This document shows, one piece after another, positions 53,820-64,000 of a stretch of 64,000 nucleotides of DNA. The stretch's first letter is position 1. Every line of letters starts with the position of its first letter. The notes beneath the pieces are model-generated. The model worked only from the letters and a program-made list of their open reading frames with translations. It made no database searches and was not told the origin of the DNA. Both the position numbers and the translations under genes were made by a program. Source of the stretch: Ceratodon purpureus (lineage: Eukaryota > Streptophyta > Bryopsida > Pseudoditrichales > Ditrichaceae); assembly GCA_014871385.1 (NCBI GenBank), contig CM026425.1, positions 1,339,907-1,403,906 of the forward strand, in the 5' to 3' direction.

Positions 53820-56800
53820 CTTTGACAGATCCATTACAAACAAGAGAAGAGAAAACACAGGGACAAAACACAAACCATGAGTACACACAAATACAACAAC
53901 ACAAAGCTTTCTATCACAGTAAATTTAAAACCTCATCAAACCCCAATAAAACAAAAATATTACAACAAAAGTGCCAAATAGTAATACATATAAGACCAAA
54001 TGACTCAATGCAAACTAGACGGGATATGTCCAAAGTCCAGAACAGAGGACACACGGGAACATAGTTCACTCTGGATAGCACCACTTGTCACTATGGTATA
54101 AATGTATCTTAGAAATGTATGTTGCGGCCTAAAGTTCTCATGAAAATCCGAGTAGGAGGGCTACATCAAAAGCAACAGAATTGATGTACTAATAATAATA
54201 ATCAACATCAGATTTTCAGAACAAATCAAGATCTTCACTTGTGAGAATCCTTAGGGATTTTTATTCTAAAAATATCATTGATCTCAAAGTACTATACGTC
54301 CAAAAAAAGCAAGACATAAAAAATCCAAAAAATGATATTATTAGAGGCTTATTACTAGTGTGAATTAATCTAAAAAAAAAACTATTGTATTTGTTATAAA
54401 TACTTAAAAGTTGCCTTTTCTAGTAAAAAAAGAGATTTTCTAAAATTTCTACTCACATCCAAAGGATCCTATTATACAATATTAGAAGATCACATTAGGT
54501 TGTTTTGTTATTATTTTACTATACAAATTTTAAAAGTAAGGCATATGAAGTAGAAATAATAATACATATTCAACACACTTTAATTTCGTATGGAATGAAA
54601 TACTTGCATAGTGCAAAGTTAGAATTCTACACCTTCACAAATCATACACTAGTATACCAAAACTTAAAAGTATTTATTAGAATTATGTTGTATTTTCAAA
54701 AATATATGATACATTACAGTGAAAATAGGATCTAAATCATGCTATTCTGACACATTTTATGTTTATTAAACTACATTTTTATAAAACCACAATTCAAACA
54801 TTCAACTTATTATCCTTATTTGTTCCTGAAGGTGAAAAAAAAAAAAAAAAAAATTATAAATAAAATGTCTAAAATTTGGAAGTGAAAAAAACATGTTTTA
54901 CACCATCCAAGATGCAAACAGTTTAATCATTCTTGAAGAAATAAATTGTACTACTAAAGGGTATTTTTTGAAATTAATTTTAAAAATCTGTCCAAAAGAT
55001 TATGTTAATTATTTGTATATAAGATTTTATAAGCAACAATTGGGTGTAGCATACACTTGGATTGCTAGAGAATGGGAGAAAAAAAAAAAAAAAAAAAAAC
55101 CATTTTACGTTACGATGGCATAATTCTGACTTCTATTTTGTGATGGAAATAATAATAACATATACATATATATATGATTGAATCTAAAATAAATCAAAAT
55201 GATTTATTTTATTTTTGGCATGTTGTAAATAACATATTGATAGCATGTTTCCTTAGATAGAGCCTTGATTTATCAAAAAAACTTTGAATTGTCAAAATTA
55301 ATTTGGTTTTATACAAAATTATAAGAGTTAAAAATTATATCTTTCATATTTTATTAACTTTGGGAATTTCTTCAAAACAAGTGATAATTTTGATACCAAA
55401 ATCAAACTCAAATTAAAACCTAGTCCAATATTTTTTTTAGTGCAAACCATGGATGAAGAACTTTAAGTTCTAGCCACCCGTAGTATAAAAAAATGTCATA
55501 TTGAACCTTTTAGTAATTGAAGTCATTACTTATTTAAATAATGATCAAACCCTTTTAACTACCAGATCTAATTTTTTCATAAAAACAAATATAGATAATA
55601 GACAGATATGCATACCTTCTCAAATTGTCCACATAATTTGAGATTTAATTTTTAAAAATTCTTAATTATTCTATCAAAATATCTACTACAAAATATTTAA
55701 AAAGTATAATCTGATTCAATATATAAAATTCTATACCTTTACAAAAATCTCAAAAACCAAGATAAAACATGTATCCATCCAAGTTTAATTTGAATTACCA
55801 AACAACATTTTTGCTTCAAAGATGCTTAAACCAAAATTAGTTATGACCATTTTTCACCAAAAACACCTAAACATCTGACATTTTTGAAGCAAGAATGAAG
55901 AAACCAAAAATTTAGCTTTCTTTGCATCACCAATTATATGATCTTATTTAAGAATTCTAGAAAATTAGGTACAAATTTTTGAATACATTTGACTACACGG
56001 ATTAGAAGATTATAGAGTTTGCATCAAACAACATTGTTTTTTTCTTATTTTCTCTAAATATGATCAATAGACTTTGACTTCTCTTTCTCTAAATTTATTG
56101 CACTACATAAGTTGAGGTTTTTATACTGATACAATGTACATGATGTTAGTTACTTGCACACCAAATTTTCTAAGTAGCAAAAAGGTGTAGCATTGTGGAA
56201 AAATTTATGAAAGAAATATGGGTTATATTATTGCTGATACTCATTTTTTTTTGACAACTCATTTATTATTAGAATATGAACCCATGTGGTCAATACAAAG
56301 GTTAATATCTGTTCTAAAAGTGAAAAGAAGAAGAGAAAAAAGAACAAACTATCTATCTTTTACATGATCAAGAAATAGTTTTTTTACACCTAGATCAAAA
56401 AGGAGGGAAAATTTTGATTTCTCATAGAATAAAATATCTTCATTATAAAAGACTGTTTTTTTTGGTGATATCCAAGGAAATTATGTTAGATGCTTGTATA
56501 AAAAATGCCAAAGGTAGTAAAGAGGTATAGTGAAAGTTTTGGAGCTAATGAAAAAGTAGAAAACCACTTTGGCTATCATAATTATATTTTTCCATTGACT
56601 CGTTAAAAAAATATTGTATCCCTACAAAGCTCTTGTAGTTTCCTACGTCTACAAGTTGTTTTTAAGAAAATCACATCCAAAATTGACATTGAAGGAACTT
56701 GTTTAAAATTTTAAGAAGCTCATTCCAAGATTATGGCCAAATGGGGATCAACAGAATGTTTCAAGTCTATTCTGACTATCAACTTGGATGGACATTGGGT

Positions 56801-58520
56801 TTGAGGCTTACTTTGAATTTCTCTGAGATGTCAGCACCAAATGCTAGTGCTTTTGGAGTTTTGTTGTTAGTTTAATGATATAGTAAGTGTAGAAAAAATA
56901 CCTATATGTTGAGCAATCATAGAGAAATGGACTCAAATAAACTTTAATTTTTTGGACCTGTATTGATTTTTCTATGAATTTTGAACGGTCCATACACCAA
57001 AACATTGGTCATCAACTGTAGGTATTCATAAGAAATAATTGTAAGAGGCTACCAATAAGGAGTTTATGCAATAGAAAATTCTTATTTGCTCCTATTTTCT
57101 ACATATAAATATATGTGCACTCAAGTTTGGAAGTTGGTCCTACATAATTATCGATGCTCATACCTCAATAATTAGGCCTTGATTGTTGTCTTTACTACCT
57201 CAATATGATCACACCATGTTTTAAGAGTCATAAATAATGTTACGATCAAAACATCAGTAATATACCAACATCTAGATACAAAAAAGCTATCGTTTGAGCG
57301 GTAAATAATAACTATACTAAGTTTTTGATAGTTTATTTCAAATGGTTCAAGTCCTATAATTGCTTGGTTTGAATGTAGTTTTGATGTTTTTCAATTCAAG
57401 TAAGATAATAGTATCTATATTTGGAGATTTTGGAAAATCTTGCCATGGTAGGACCCTCTACTATAGTGATTTGAATATGAAGTTCTATGGTACTTTGAAA
57501 ATCTATTTGTACAAAAAGTGAGCTTTTGTTCCAACTAGCACGAGCATGTAATATCAAAATCCGCATGCATTTCCCTTGCATGTGTACATAAAAGAATTTT
57601 AGTACATTTAATTTAAATAGATTAAGGATAGATAGCTTTAATCAGCAATGTCATAATTTAGAAGCAACTTCTCTACATATTTACGTTAGAAGCAATTAAA
57701 GTATAAAATATACCTTGATATTAACTTTGAATCCAAATAGTACAATTATTCATTTTTTCTAAAACTTAGATTGCAGTAAAGCTTTAGACTATACTATGCT
57801 TAATCATGAAGACTTTTCAAGTGATATTATATGAAAACAACGCATTTACAATATGACTTTATAGTAGTATATTTCTTATATTTTTGTTGACTAGGCACCT
57901 TGTGTACCTTTTGGCTCGAATTTACAAATTATTAAGTTGTTTTATATCTATTTTAGAAAATTTATGAATAAGGAAATTATCAAATGTTTTTGAGATGTAA
58001 TGAATTAGATTTGCATTGACTTTTGTACATAGTACAAGGACTCAAATGTATACTAAATAACATATATTGTTGACTATATATATAATGTATATTGTATAAC
58101 CTTCAAAAACCAATATTTAACGACAAAAAAAGATTTGAATAAACATTGGTTTTTTAATTATAAATCAAATTCAAAAAATAAAATTATGACAAGGGGCAAT
58201 TCCTTAAATTTTGTGACATTCCTCTACTGCTTTTGAGAATCTTGATAAAATAAAGTAACATGTGCATGTCAGTTATGATAACAATGCATTGGTTGCCTTT
58301 ATCTTAAGGTGGAATTTTTGCACATGTTTCAAGTCAATGTGCATTTATTAATCTTTCATATCCAATGTATTATGGAAGACAATTCAATCTTTTGATTAAA
58401 ACATACAATGGGCAAGACTAATCAATTTGACAAGAAGTTGTCTATTAACTGCAAATGAACATATCCATAATCACCATAACCAACCATAAAAACAACCCTT
58501 TGTGTTAAGCAAAGAATATA
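53820..58520. other. AT-rich gene-free block, about 4.7 kb
   Basis: Dense in A- and T-runs, including A19 near 54834 and A20 near 55080, with stop codons in all frames. No coding similarity, LTR, tRNA or rRNA seen. The change to GC-rich DNA at about 58550 is abrupt. It could be heavily decayed repeats or a matrix-attachment-type region; neither is shown. Confidence 0.6.
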
Positions 58521-58689
58521 AACCTTGCCTTGGCACTTGGAACCAGAGTCGTCATAATGGACGGACGGGCCAAAAAATTGTCGTGTAGTCACGTGACAAA
58601 CGTGACGGACGGTTATCAGACGGACGCTTATCGGACGGGCTCCCGACCGCGAGCAAAATTACTGTCCTCACAGTTTACTACTGTTTACC

Positions 58690-59110
58690 ATGGGTGGCGC
58701 CCGTCGTCGTGTCCGCGCGCGTCTTTGCGCCTGTTCGCGCCGGTCATATGTGGTTGTTCGCGCCCGTCGTTAGTCTCGCGCGCGCGCGGTGATCGCGCCC
58801 GATTACCCTCGCCCGATCAGGGTCGCCCGCGCCCGTCGCGCGCTCGCTGTGATCGCGCCCGTCGTCTGTCTCGCGCGCGCACAGTGATCGCGCCCGATTA
58901 CCCTCGCCCGATCACGGTCGCTCGCGCCCGTATCTTAGGAATAACGTGCTCGCGCCCGTAGCAGCCTGCGCGCGCCCAACCTGCTCGCGCCCACACTGTC
59001 GGCCCCGTGAGTATAAATTGCCACCCTCCTCCACTGATTTCGCACCCCCTCACTTTGTGCATTTTGCCTTCAACAGCCCAAGGGTAGCTGATTGCTTAGT
59101 GGTACGGTGG
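58690..59110 (+). promoter_or_regulatory. CGCGCCCG motif array 1, TATA box and leader element
   Basis: About 300 bp packed with TCGCGCCCGT-type motifs (for example GATCGCGCCCGATTACCC at 58791 and 58886, CTCGCGCCCGTA near 58950), partly as a 95-bp tandem duplication starting at 58775 and 58870. The array ends at CCGTGAGTATAAA (TATAAA 59012-59017). A leader element, CCTTCAACAGCCC (59068 on) then GTAGCTGATTGC (59084 on), begins 72 bp after the TATA box. Array 2 has the same order and spacing. A gene begins at 59140. Confidence 0.65.
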
Positions 59111-59139
59111 GTTTCTCAACATTCGCTGTACCGTCCAAC

Positions 59140-59544
59140 ATGAATTCCAACGCCTGCAATTGCCAACAAATAAAGTCGATTATGAGTTTAACGAATGGTG
59201 CCACTCCACCGGGCACTGCACAGCGAACGGACACAGTTATTTGGTCAAAGCTGGAGCGACTCCGTCAACTGATTGAGTTCTTCGAGGATTAGATCTCTCG
59301 CCGTGACAAATTGGTGGCCTACGCAGAGAATGGACGCCCTCTGCCTCCAACCACTGAACAGCAGTTGGCAACTCAAGCGACTGTCGAAGAACTTGACTGT
59401 GAGATTGGCGATCTCATCAAAGAACTGAAGAAGGAGATGGCAATACTTTGTGTCCCCAATATTGTCTCTAGTGCTCAAACGAACCATTTCGAGACGCACT
59501 TGAAAGACCTAGAGGACCGGTACCTAGAGTGCATGGCACTGTAA
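59140..59544 (+). pseudogene. small coiled-coil protein gene, one in-frame TAG
   Basis: ATG at 59140 gives MNSNACNCQQIKSIMSLTNG, then a helical segment WSKLERLRQLIEFFED. After a single TAG at 59290-59292 the same frame continues ISRRDKLVAYAENGRPLPPT and a long heptad-rich helix (VEELDCEIGDLIKELKKEM), to a stop at 59544. Without the TAG it would be 134 residues. No family recognised. It lies directly after the motif array and TATA box and ahead of the second unit, so the two probably belong together. A CAG/CAA-to-TAG transition would explain the stop. Confidence 0.5.
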
Positions 59545-59649
59545 TCGACATTACAATGAAGTGATACATTTTCAAAATAAATAAAGTATTTTTTTTTAAC
59601 TCTGAATTTGCAAGTTCTCTTTGGTTACTCTGATTTTTAACAGTGTTCT

Positions 59650-60132
59650 AGTTTGTGGTGGCGCCCGTCCTGGTCCAGTGCTCGCGCCCGTCCATCCAGC
59701 GTTGGCGCCCGACGGTCGCGCCCGTGCAATTCGGATCGCGCCCGAATAATATCTGCGCGCCCGCGTCGACGTCCGCGCGCGCGCACCTTCGGTACCCGGA
59801 CGACGCCCGCGCGCGCCCGACAAAGACCGGGTCGGTACCCGCTCGCGCGCGGTAAAACCCGCTCGCGCCCGTCATATACCCGCCACTGAACCGCTCGCGC
59901 CCATTGATATCCGCGCGGGCGCGGACGGATACACGGCCGAAACCCTGCCGTCGGTGCCCGCGCGCGCCCGTCGGGTTTCCGCTCGCGCCCGTAGCAGGTT
60001 GTTCGCGCCCGTTCCCTGGCGCCCGTGAGTATAAAAGGGCGATTTCCCACCTCATTTTGCACTCCCCCCCTTTGAGCACCTTGCCTTCAACAGCCCCCGA
60101 GTAGCTGATTGCGAGGTACTCAGGTGGGTCCC
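59650..60132 (+). promoter_or_regulatory. CGCGCCCG motif array 2, TATA box and leader element
   Basis: About 360 bp with at least ten CGCGCCCG or GGCGCCCG motifs (for example CTCGCGCCCGTCC near 59683, CGCTCGCGCCCGT near 59860 and 59980). It ends at GCCCGTGAGTATAAAAGG (TATAAAA 60030-60036). The leader has CCTTCAACAGCCCCCGA and GTAGCTGATTGCGAGGTACT starting at 60101, 71 bp after the TATA box. It matches array 1 in order, spacing and leader sequence. It would drive the RING gene at 60311. Confidence 0.68.
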
Positions 60133-60310
60133 AGCACTCTGACACGTGTCCTTGTTTTTGTTCTCGAGAACTCTATGGTGTCTGTGTATTACATTTGAGA
60201 ATTTTGTAAATGTTTATAATTTGTAAATGTGATTGAGGTTCTGGGGTAGTCGTAGGCTTTTAATTTTGCACCTTTGGAAGACTTCGAAGAACGATCTACC
60301 TCGAGCAGAT

Positions 60311-62346
60311 ATGGAACGGCAACAACCAAATCAGCCCACGGCGGCAGAGCAGAGGAAAAAGCAAAAGGATGCGGGACGGGCCAGGCATGGAAACCTCCAA
60401 CATAAGAGGGTCCACGTCTTATTGAATCCAACAAAGCTGGCATTCAGAGGGTGGGAAGCTGCACCGCAACCGTGGACTCTAGCAACGTGTGAACAATTCA
60501 TTGAATGGTGCCACATTGGGAAGTTATTCCCGTTGCACCGTCATAAAAACAATCGTACTTCAAACAAGGCGAACATGAAATATTGCAAGAACCGTCAGTT
60601 CGGGAGGCGGTGTTTGGAGGTGTGGCAGGTCCTATACAACCAGGCGATGAACGAGAGAAATGAGGTTCCGCTCTTTATTTGTAGAATGGTATATGCCGAG
60701 GTAGTGCTTGATAGGCAGGTGGATTGGAGGACCATACGGTTGACTCCTAGCGTCCAGCGGCGTCCACATGACATGGCGATACCTACAGGGGTCCTAAGAT
60801 TTCCAGGTGTGGACTGGGCATACTTGGATGATCCTGAGGATCAAGCGCCTGTTGAATGGAGTGACTGAGGGGAGGATAATGATTCTGATGGTACGGTAGA
60901 CCGTCCCCCTCAGTCACAAACAAGAGCAGCGACTAGTGCTAGAATCACACGGTTAAAAAAGAAGGATCCTGTGCTAGCTGCCTGTTTGTCGGCGAGGAAT
61001 CGTGCACTGCCTGCAAATCCTACTGGACCAGGTATTCCTCATCAGGCTCCTCCAGCAATCGTCGGGGGCCCAAGCAATGTTGATGTTGCTCCACCTATAT
61101 TAGTTCCACAGATTGCGGGCCCGAGCAATGTTGATGTAGCTCCTCATGTACTGAATCCACAGATTGCGGGCCCGAGCAATGTAATGGAAGATGATGACAC
61201 TGGGTTTGCAGATGAGTTGGAGGCTACAATAGCCGCCGCTGATGCCCAGGGCCTGCAAGGCGATGCATTGCAGAAGGAGCTGGAAGGAAAAAATGCAATA
61301 ATTTCTGAGATGGAGAAGACTATCCAGAACTTGTACGAAGAAGCTGATAGGATGAATGAGATTATACGGAAGCAGAATGAATAGATTTCGCAACTTAGAT
61401 CTGCGAAGACTCCGACTTACGTACCCGAGGCAAGCCAAGCTCCAATCCCTGGTAGCCCTGGAATGAACGAGGAAGACGTGAATGCCATCATTGAATCGGC
61501 CACGCACGGTCTCCTGGAAGATACCCCGGTCCGAGTTCCCCGTAAGCCAATCATTCCATTCGCGTCATCAAGTCAAGTGATGCACCCCCCCAGCGGCAAA
61601 TCATGTTCGTAGATTCTCAAGAGACGGAGGACTCTTTGGGATTTCAACAGCCATCGGTACCCACTGTCTCCGAATTGCAAGCTACCAACGGGATGCTCAG
61701 AAAGTATCTGATCGAGATGAGCAGACAGTACTACCAATGGAAGATTGCATGCATCATGAACGTTGACCGTTTCAGACAGATGCACGATGAGTTCAAGAGG
61801 ATTGACCGCGACTACCTCCAGCTTAACTCCAAGAGAGATTTCGGACTTACCTCGTGGGCAGATCCAGATGAAATGTTCCCTGACAGCCTACCGATGATTG
61901 GTAAAGCAATAGATTGGACGCAGTTAGAGTGGGAGTACAAGACCGCCATATCCAATGAGAAGATCCCTAAAAATACAAAGCCAAGCTTGCTCTGGCCCAA
62001 TCCAGCAAAGTATGTGTTGGATGGAACCGAGTGTCCAGTTTGTTGCAATCTATTTGGGCCAGAGGGGGGCTGGCAATTGGGATCCTGTCAATGCATGTAT
62101 CATCCACAATGCTTGATTTCCCATGCCTTGATACGTCGGCGGTGTGCAGTATGTAAGGCCCCCTTACACAAGCGTTTTTATGAGCAATTCGGCCTAGTGA
62201 ATTGGATGCCACCGCATTGGGAGCAAAATAAGGAAAATACTCCTGACTTTCCGGACAAGTGGGGTGAAGACTTGATTTGGCAATATTTCATAAGTTATAA
62301 ACTAATCTGTGCAGTATTTCGCACATGTGGAACAATAATACTGTAG
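60311..62346 (+). pseudogene. RING-finger/coiled-coil family copy 2, frame interrupted
   Basis: ATG at 60311 (MERQQPNQPTAAEQRKKQKD). Unknown N-terminal domain to about residue 185 (HVLLNPTKLAFRGW, PQPWTLATCEQFIEWCHIGK, ERNEVPLFICRMVYAEVVL). After TGA at 60866 the same frame goes on with an acidic/basic linker (GEDNDSDGTVDR; ARITRLKKKDP) and a Pro-rich repeat (IAGPSNVDVAP) to a coiled coil (LEGKNAIISEMEKTIQNLYE). After TAG at 61382 it continues to a C7 run at 61584-61590, where the frame shifts. The C-terminal part 61603-62346 carries the RING finger. Both stops fit C-to-T or G-to-A changes. The promoter array and TATA box are 280 bp upstream. Whether it is dead or rescued by readthrough or RNA processing cannot be told. 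Confidence 0.65.
61603..62346 (+). CDS. RING-finger C-terminal segment of family copy 2
   Basis: A 247-codon open stretch. A helical part (ELQATNGMLRKYLIEMSRQY, then RFRQMHDEFKRIDRDYLQL) leads to a conserved block (MFPDSLPMIGKAIDWTQLEW, LLWPNPAKYVLDG). The RING finger reads CPVC, then GSCQCMYHPQC and CAVC, i.e. C-x2-C...C-x-C-x2-H-x2-C...C-x2-C, a C4HC3 ligand order. The paralogue at 21482-23227 has His at the fourth position (CPHMFHPMC), the usual RING-H2 spacing. RING fingers of this kind usually act as ubiquitin E3 ligases; that is inference. The first codon is an internal Met, not the gene start. Confidence 0.6.
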   Translation: MFVDSQETEDSLGFQQPSVPTVSELQATNGMLRKYLIEMSRQYYQWKIACIMNVDRFRQMHDEFKRIDRDYLQLNSKRDFGLTSWADPDEMFPDSLPMIGKAIDWTQLEWEYKTAISNEKIPKNTKPSLLWPNPAKYVLDGTECPVCCNLFGPEGGWQLGSCQCMYHPQCLISHALIRRRCAVCKAPLHKRFYEQFGLVNWMPPHWEQNKENTPDFPDKWGEDLIWQYFISYKLICAVFRTCGTIIL

Positions 62347-63164
62347 CCGTCTACTTCTGGTTATATGGTTCTATTGTTATAGATGTTGTGCAAGTAAAAT
62401 TGTAAGAATTATCCAATCTTATGACCATCAATTGCGAGGTTGAGTGTGTTTCCATTTTCTTTCAATAGGTTATGTTTCTTATCAAGGTTAAGTGTCTAAT
62501 TGTGTTCATGTGAAGGTGAGGACTCTGGTCTACTATTTGTCTGATGGAAAGATGGTTTTCAAAAGCAATTCTATTTTGATTTAAAGATAGGTACAAAGTT
62601 CTCAGTAGTCAATTATCTAATGTGGGAATCTATTTGTGGTTTGCAACAAAGTGTGCACAATTTGACAAGCACTCCAATATAAATTCAAGTAAAATAATGG
62701 TAAATACACGGGAAGGGAACAATGATATATCAAAACTTAAATTTGATGAAAAGGTATGTGTACATGTTTTGATGTACACATCAAAACACATTAGAACATG
62801 TATATGAAGGGATGACAAAGTGTTGTAATCCAAAACACTCTAGTCAGCTAATGTTGCGGAAGCGTTGAAATCATCACTTTCAACATGAGGTCTAAAACTT
62901 TAACCTTGTACAATGAGAATAGTCATGTATATATGTACTAAGCACTAATGGTGTATATAGTATAATTAATGACCTTAAGCATTAATTATTTAATGACCCT
63001 TGTGAAGGGTGCCAAATTAACTGTGTGAGTTGGTGAATTAGCATTCCCATCCAACAGCCTTTCAATTTTCTCTATCCACAACTCCCGCTCTATATACTTC
63101 CTCACCTCCTCTGCATTCTCAAACAATATGAGACAAATCCTCAATTCCATATCATACATACCAT
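62347..63164. other. AT-rich spacer, no gene
   Basis: Downstream flank of the RING gene. Contains a short inverted repeat (GTACATGTTTTGATGTACACATCAAAAC region, 62761-62789) but no coding or RNA gene signal. Confidence 0.45.
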
Positions 63165-63277
63165 ACCATCACCATACCATCACCATACCATCACCATACC
63201 ATCACCATACCATCACCATACCATCACCATACCATCACCACACCATCACCATACCATCACCATACCATCACCATACC
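63165..63277. repeat. 11-bp minisatellite, about ten units
   Basis: ACCATCACCAT repeated head to tail with one ACACC variant. It separates the AT-rich flank from the CpG-rich segment that follows. Confidence 0.9.
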
Positions 63278-63289
63278 TAGGGTTTTCTA

Positions 63290-64000
63290 TTTGGTCGCGA
63301 CGTGGCCCTCTCGCGTCATAATGTCGGGACGTCACGACGGTTTACAGTCACGACCGGACGTCCCATTCGGTCTTTATCGCGACGACCCGAATATTTACGG
63401 CAACCTTTTCACTTTTACATTTCCAGCTAGGCGACACCTCGGACAACCGATGTCCACGTCTGCGATAAAGGTCGTCTGATATCGGTGGGCCCCACTACTA
63501 GTCCGCTTCGTCCGCGCCACCCTGTACGATCCGATACCCAGTCCGATGTCCGATCTGACATCCGCTTCCCGCCGGATCGATACCCCGTCGTCCGCCGGGC
63601 CTTCCTGATCTCGTCCGCATTCCGGCATCCCCCAATGCGCTTATCCGCCATCCGACTGCTGTCGGCTCCGATGAAGTCCGCCACATTCTCCTGCACTCCT
63701 CGTCGTCGAACCCTAGTTCGGCCACTATCCCGACATCGTACCTTCGACTGCCAAGTTCCGACCTGAGTTCGGGTCCCACGCATATCGAATTCCGATATCC
63801 GGCAACATATCTCGGTCCGCCTCCCATCAAATGGACTGGCGTACTATGCTACGCCTACTTTATCTTCATGGTCGTTCTAGGAATCGGTGCATTATCTTCC
63901 ACTTCGCATAGCGGCAACGGCTCGTTGAAACGTGACTCTTTGACTGCATTTCAGCGATGGCTCACAGTGCTGGGATTCCAAGGAGTCCTATCAACTTGTT
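63290..64000. other. CpG-rich segment without recognised gene, continues past the window
   Basis: Rich in CG, TCCG and CGAC words (GTCGGGACGTCACGACGG, GTCCGATGTCCGATC). Frames are open on both strands because of composition. CGTCATAATG at 63314 also occurs at 58550, where it begins the GC-rich lead-in of motif array 1, so this may be another promoter region of the same kind. Confidence 0.3.

Noticed and set aside
58530-58961. 143-codon open frame over motif array 1
   Set aside because: It is Arg/Pro-rich only because of the CGCGCCC repeats, and the real gene start lies after the TATA box.
59637-60145. Long minus-strand open frames over motif array 2
   Set aside because: Produced by the same GC repeats; both strands are open, with no protein-like pattern.
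1-64000. tRNA, rRNA or riboswitch genes
   Set aside because: I looked for cloverleaf and conserved rRNA words by eye and found none; a covariance-model scan would be needed to exclude them.

Overview
This window looks like nuclear DNA of a land plant or a close streptophyte relative. It holds an intron-rich gene for an organelle-targeted MnmG/GidA protein, a Ty1/copia family whose primer-binding site matches the anticodon arm of plant initiator tRNA-Met, a fragment of an ABCG transporter gene, and long stretches of repeats and decayed genes. I cannot name the species from the sequence; a non-flowering plant is my weak guess.

Region 1 to 37829 is mostly one copia family with 428-bp LTRs. I count six copies, A to F. 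A (+) runs off the left edge. B (+, 11186-21481) is split by C (-, 12910-18577). D (-, 23905-37829, a mosaic) is split by E (+, 24671-35765), which is split by F (-, 26278-32008). F has a clean CATGT target duplication and LTRs I read as identical. No copy has an unbroken pol gene; several lesions are shared between copies. Between A and B lie two decayed minus-strand genes (3512-6692 unrecognised; 7297-9338 resembling FAR1/MULE-type transposase genes), a stray LTR piece and a Gypsy protease fragment. Between B and D lies a broken RING-finger gene copy (21482-23227).

Region 37830 to 53300 holds the one gene I can build completely: MnmG (42308-47314, minus strand, 13 exons, 777 codons, all splice phases consistent). 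Around it are an ABCG-transporter 5' fragment, a possible small proline-rich gene, a possible MITE and microsatellites. From about 53820 to 58520 the DNA is strongly AT-rich with no gene I can support.

Region 58550 to 62350 is the most unusual part. Two transcription units follow one another, each preceded by a dense array of CGCGCCCG-type motifs ending at a GAGTATAAA TATA box, and each with the same conserved leader element 71-72 bp after the TATA box. The first unit encodes a small coiled-coil protein, the second a protein with an unknown N-terminal domain, a coiled coil and a C-terminal RING finger. The broken gene at 21482-23227 is a paralogue of the second unit over its whole length and carries the same leader element, in duplicate. 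This is the best candidate for an undescribed system: a multi-copy RING/coiled-coil family with its own promoter module. The window ends in an 11-bp minisatellite and a CpG-rich segment without a recognisable gene.
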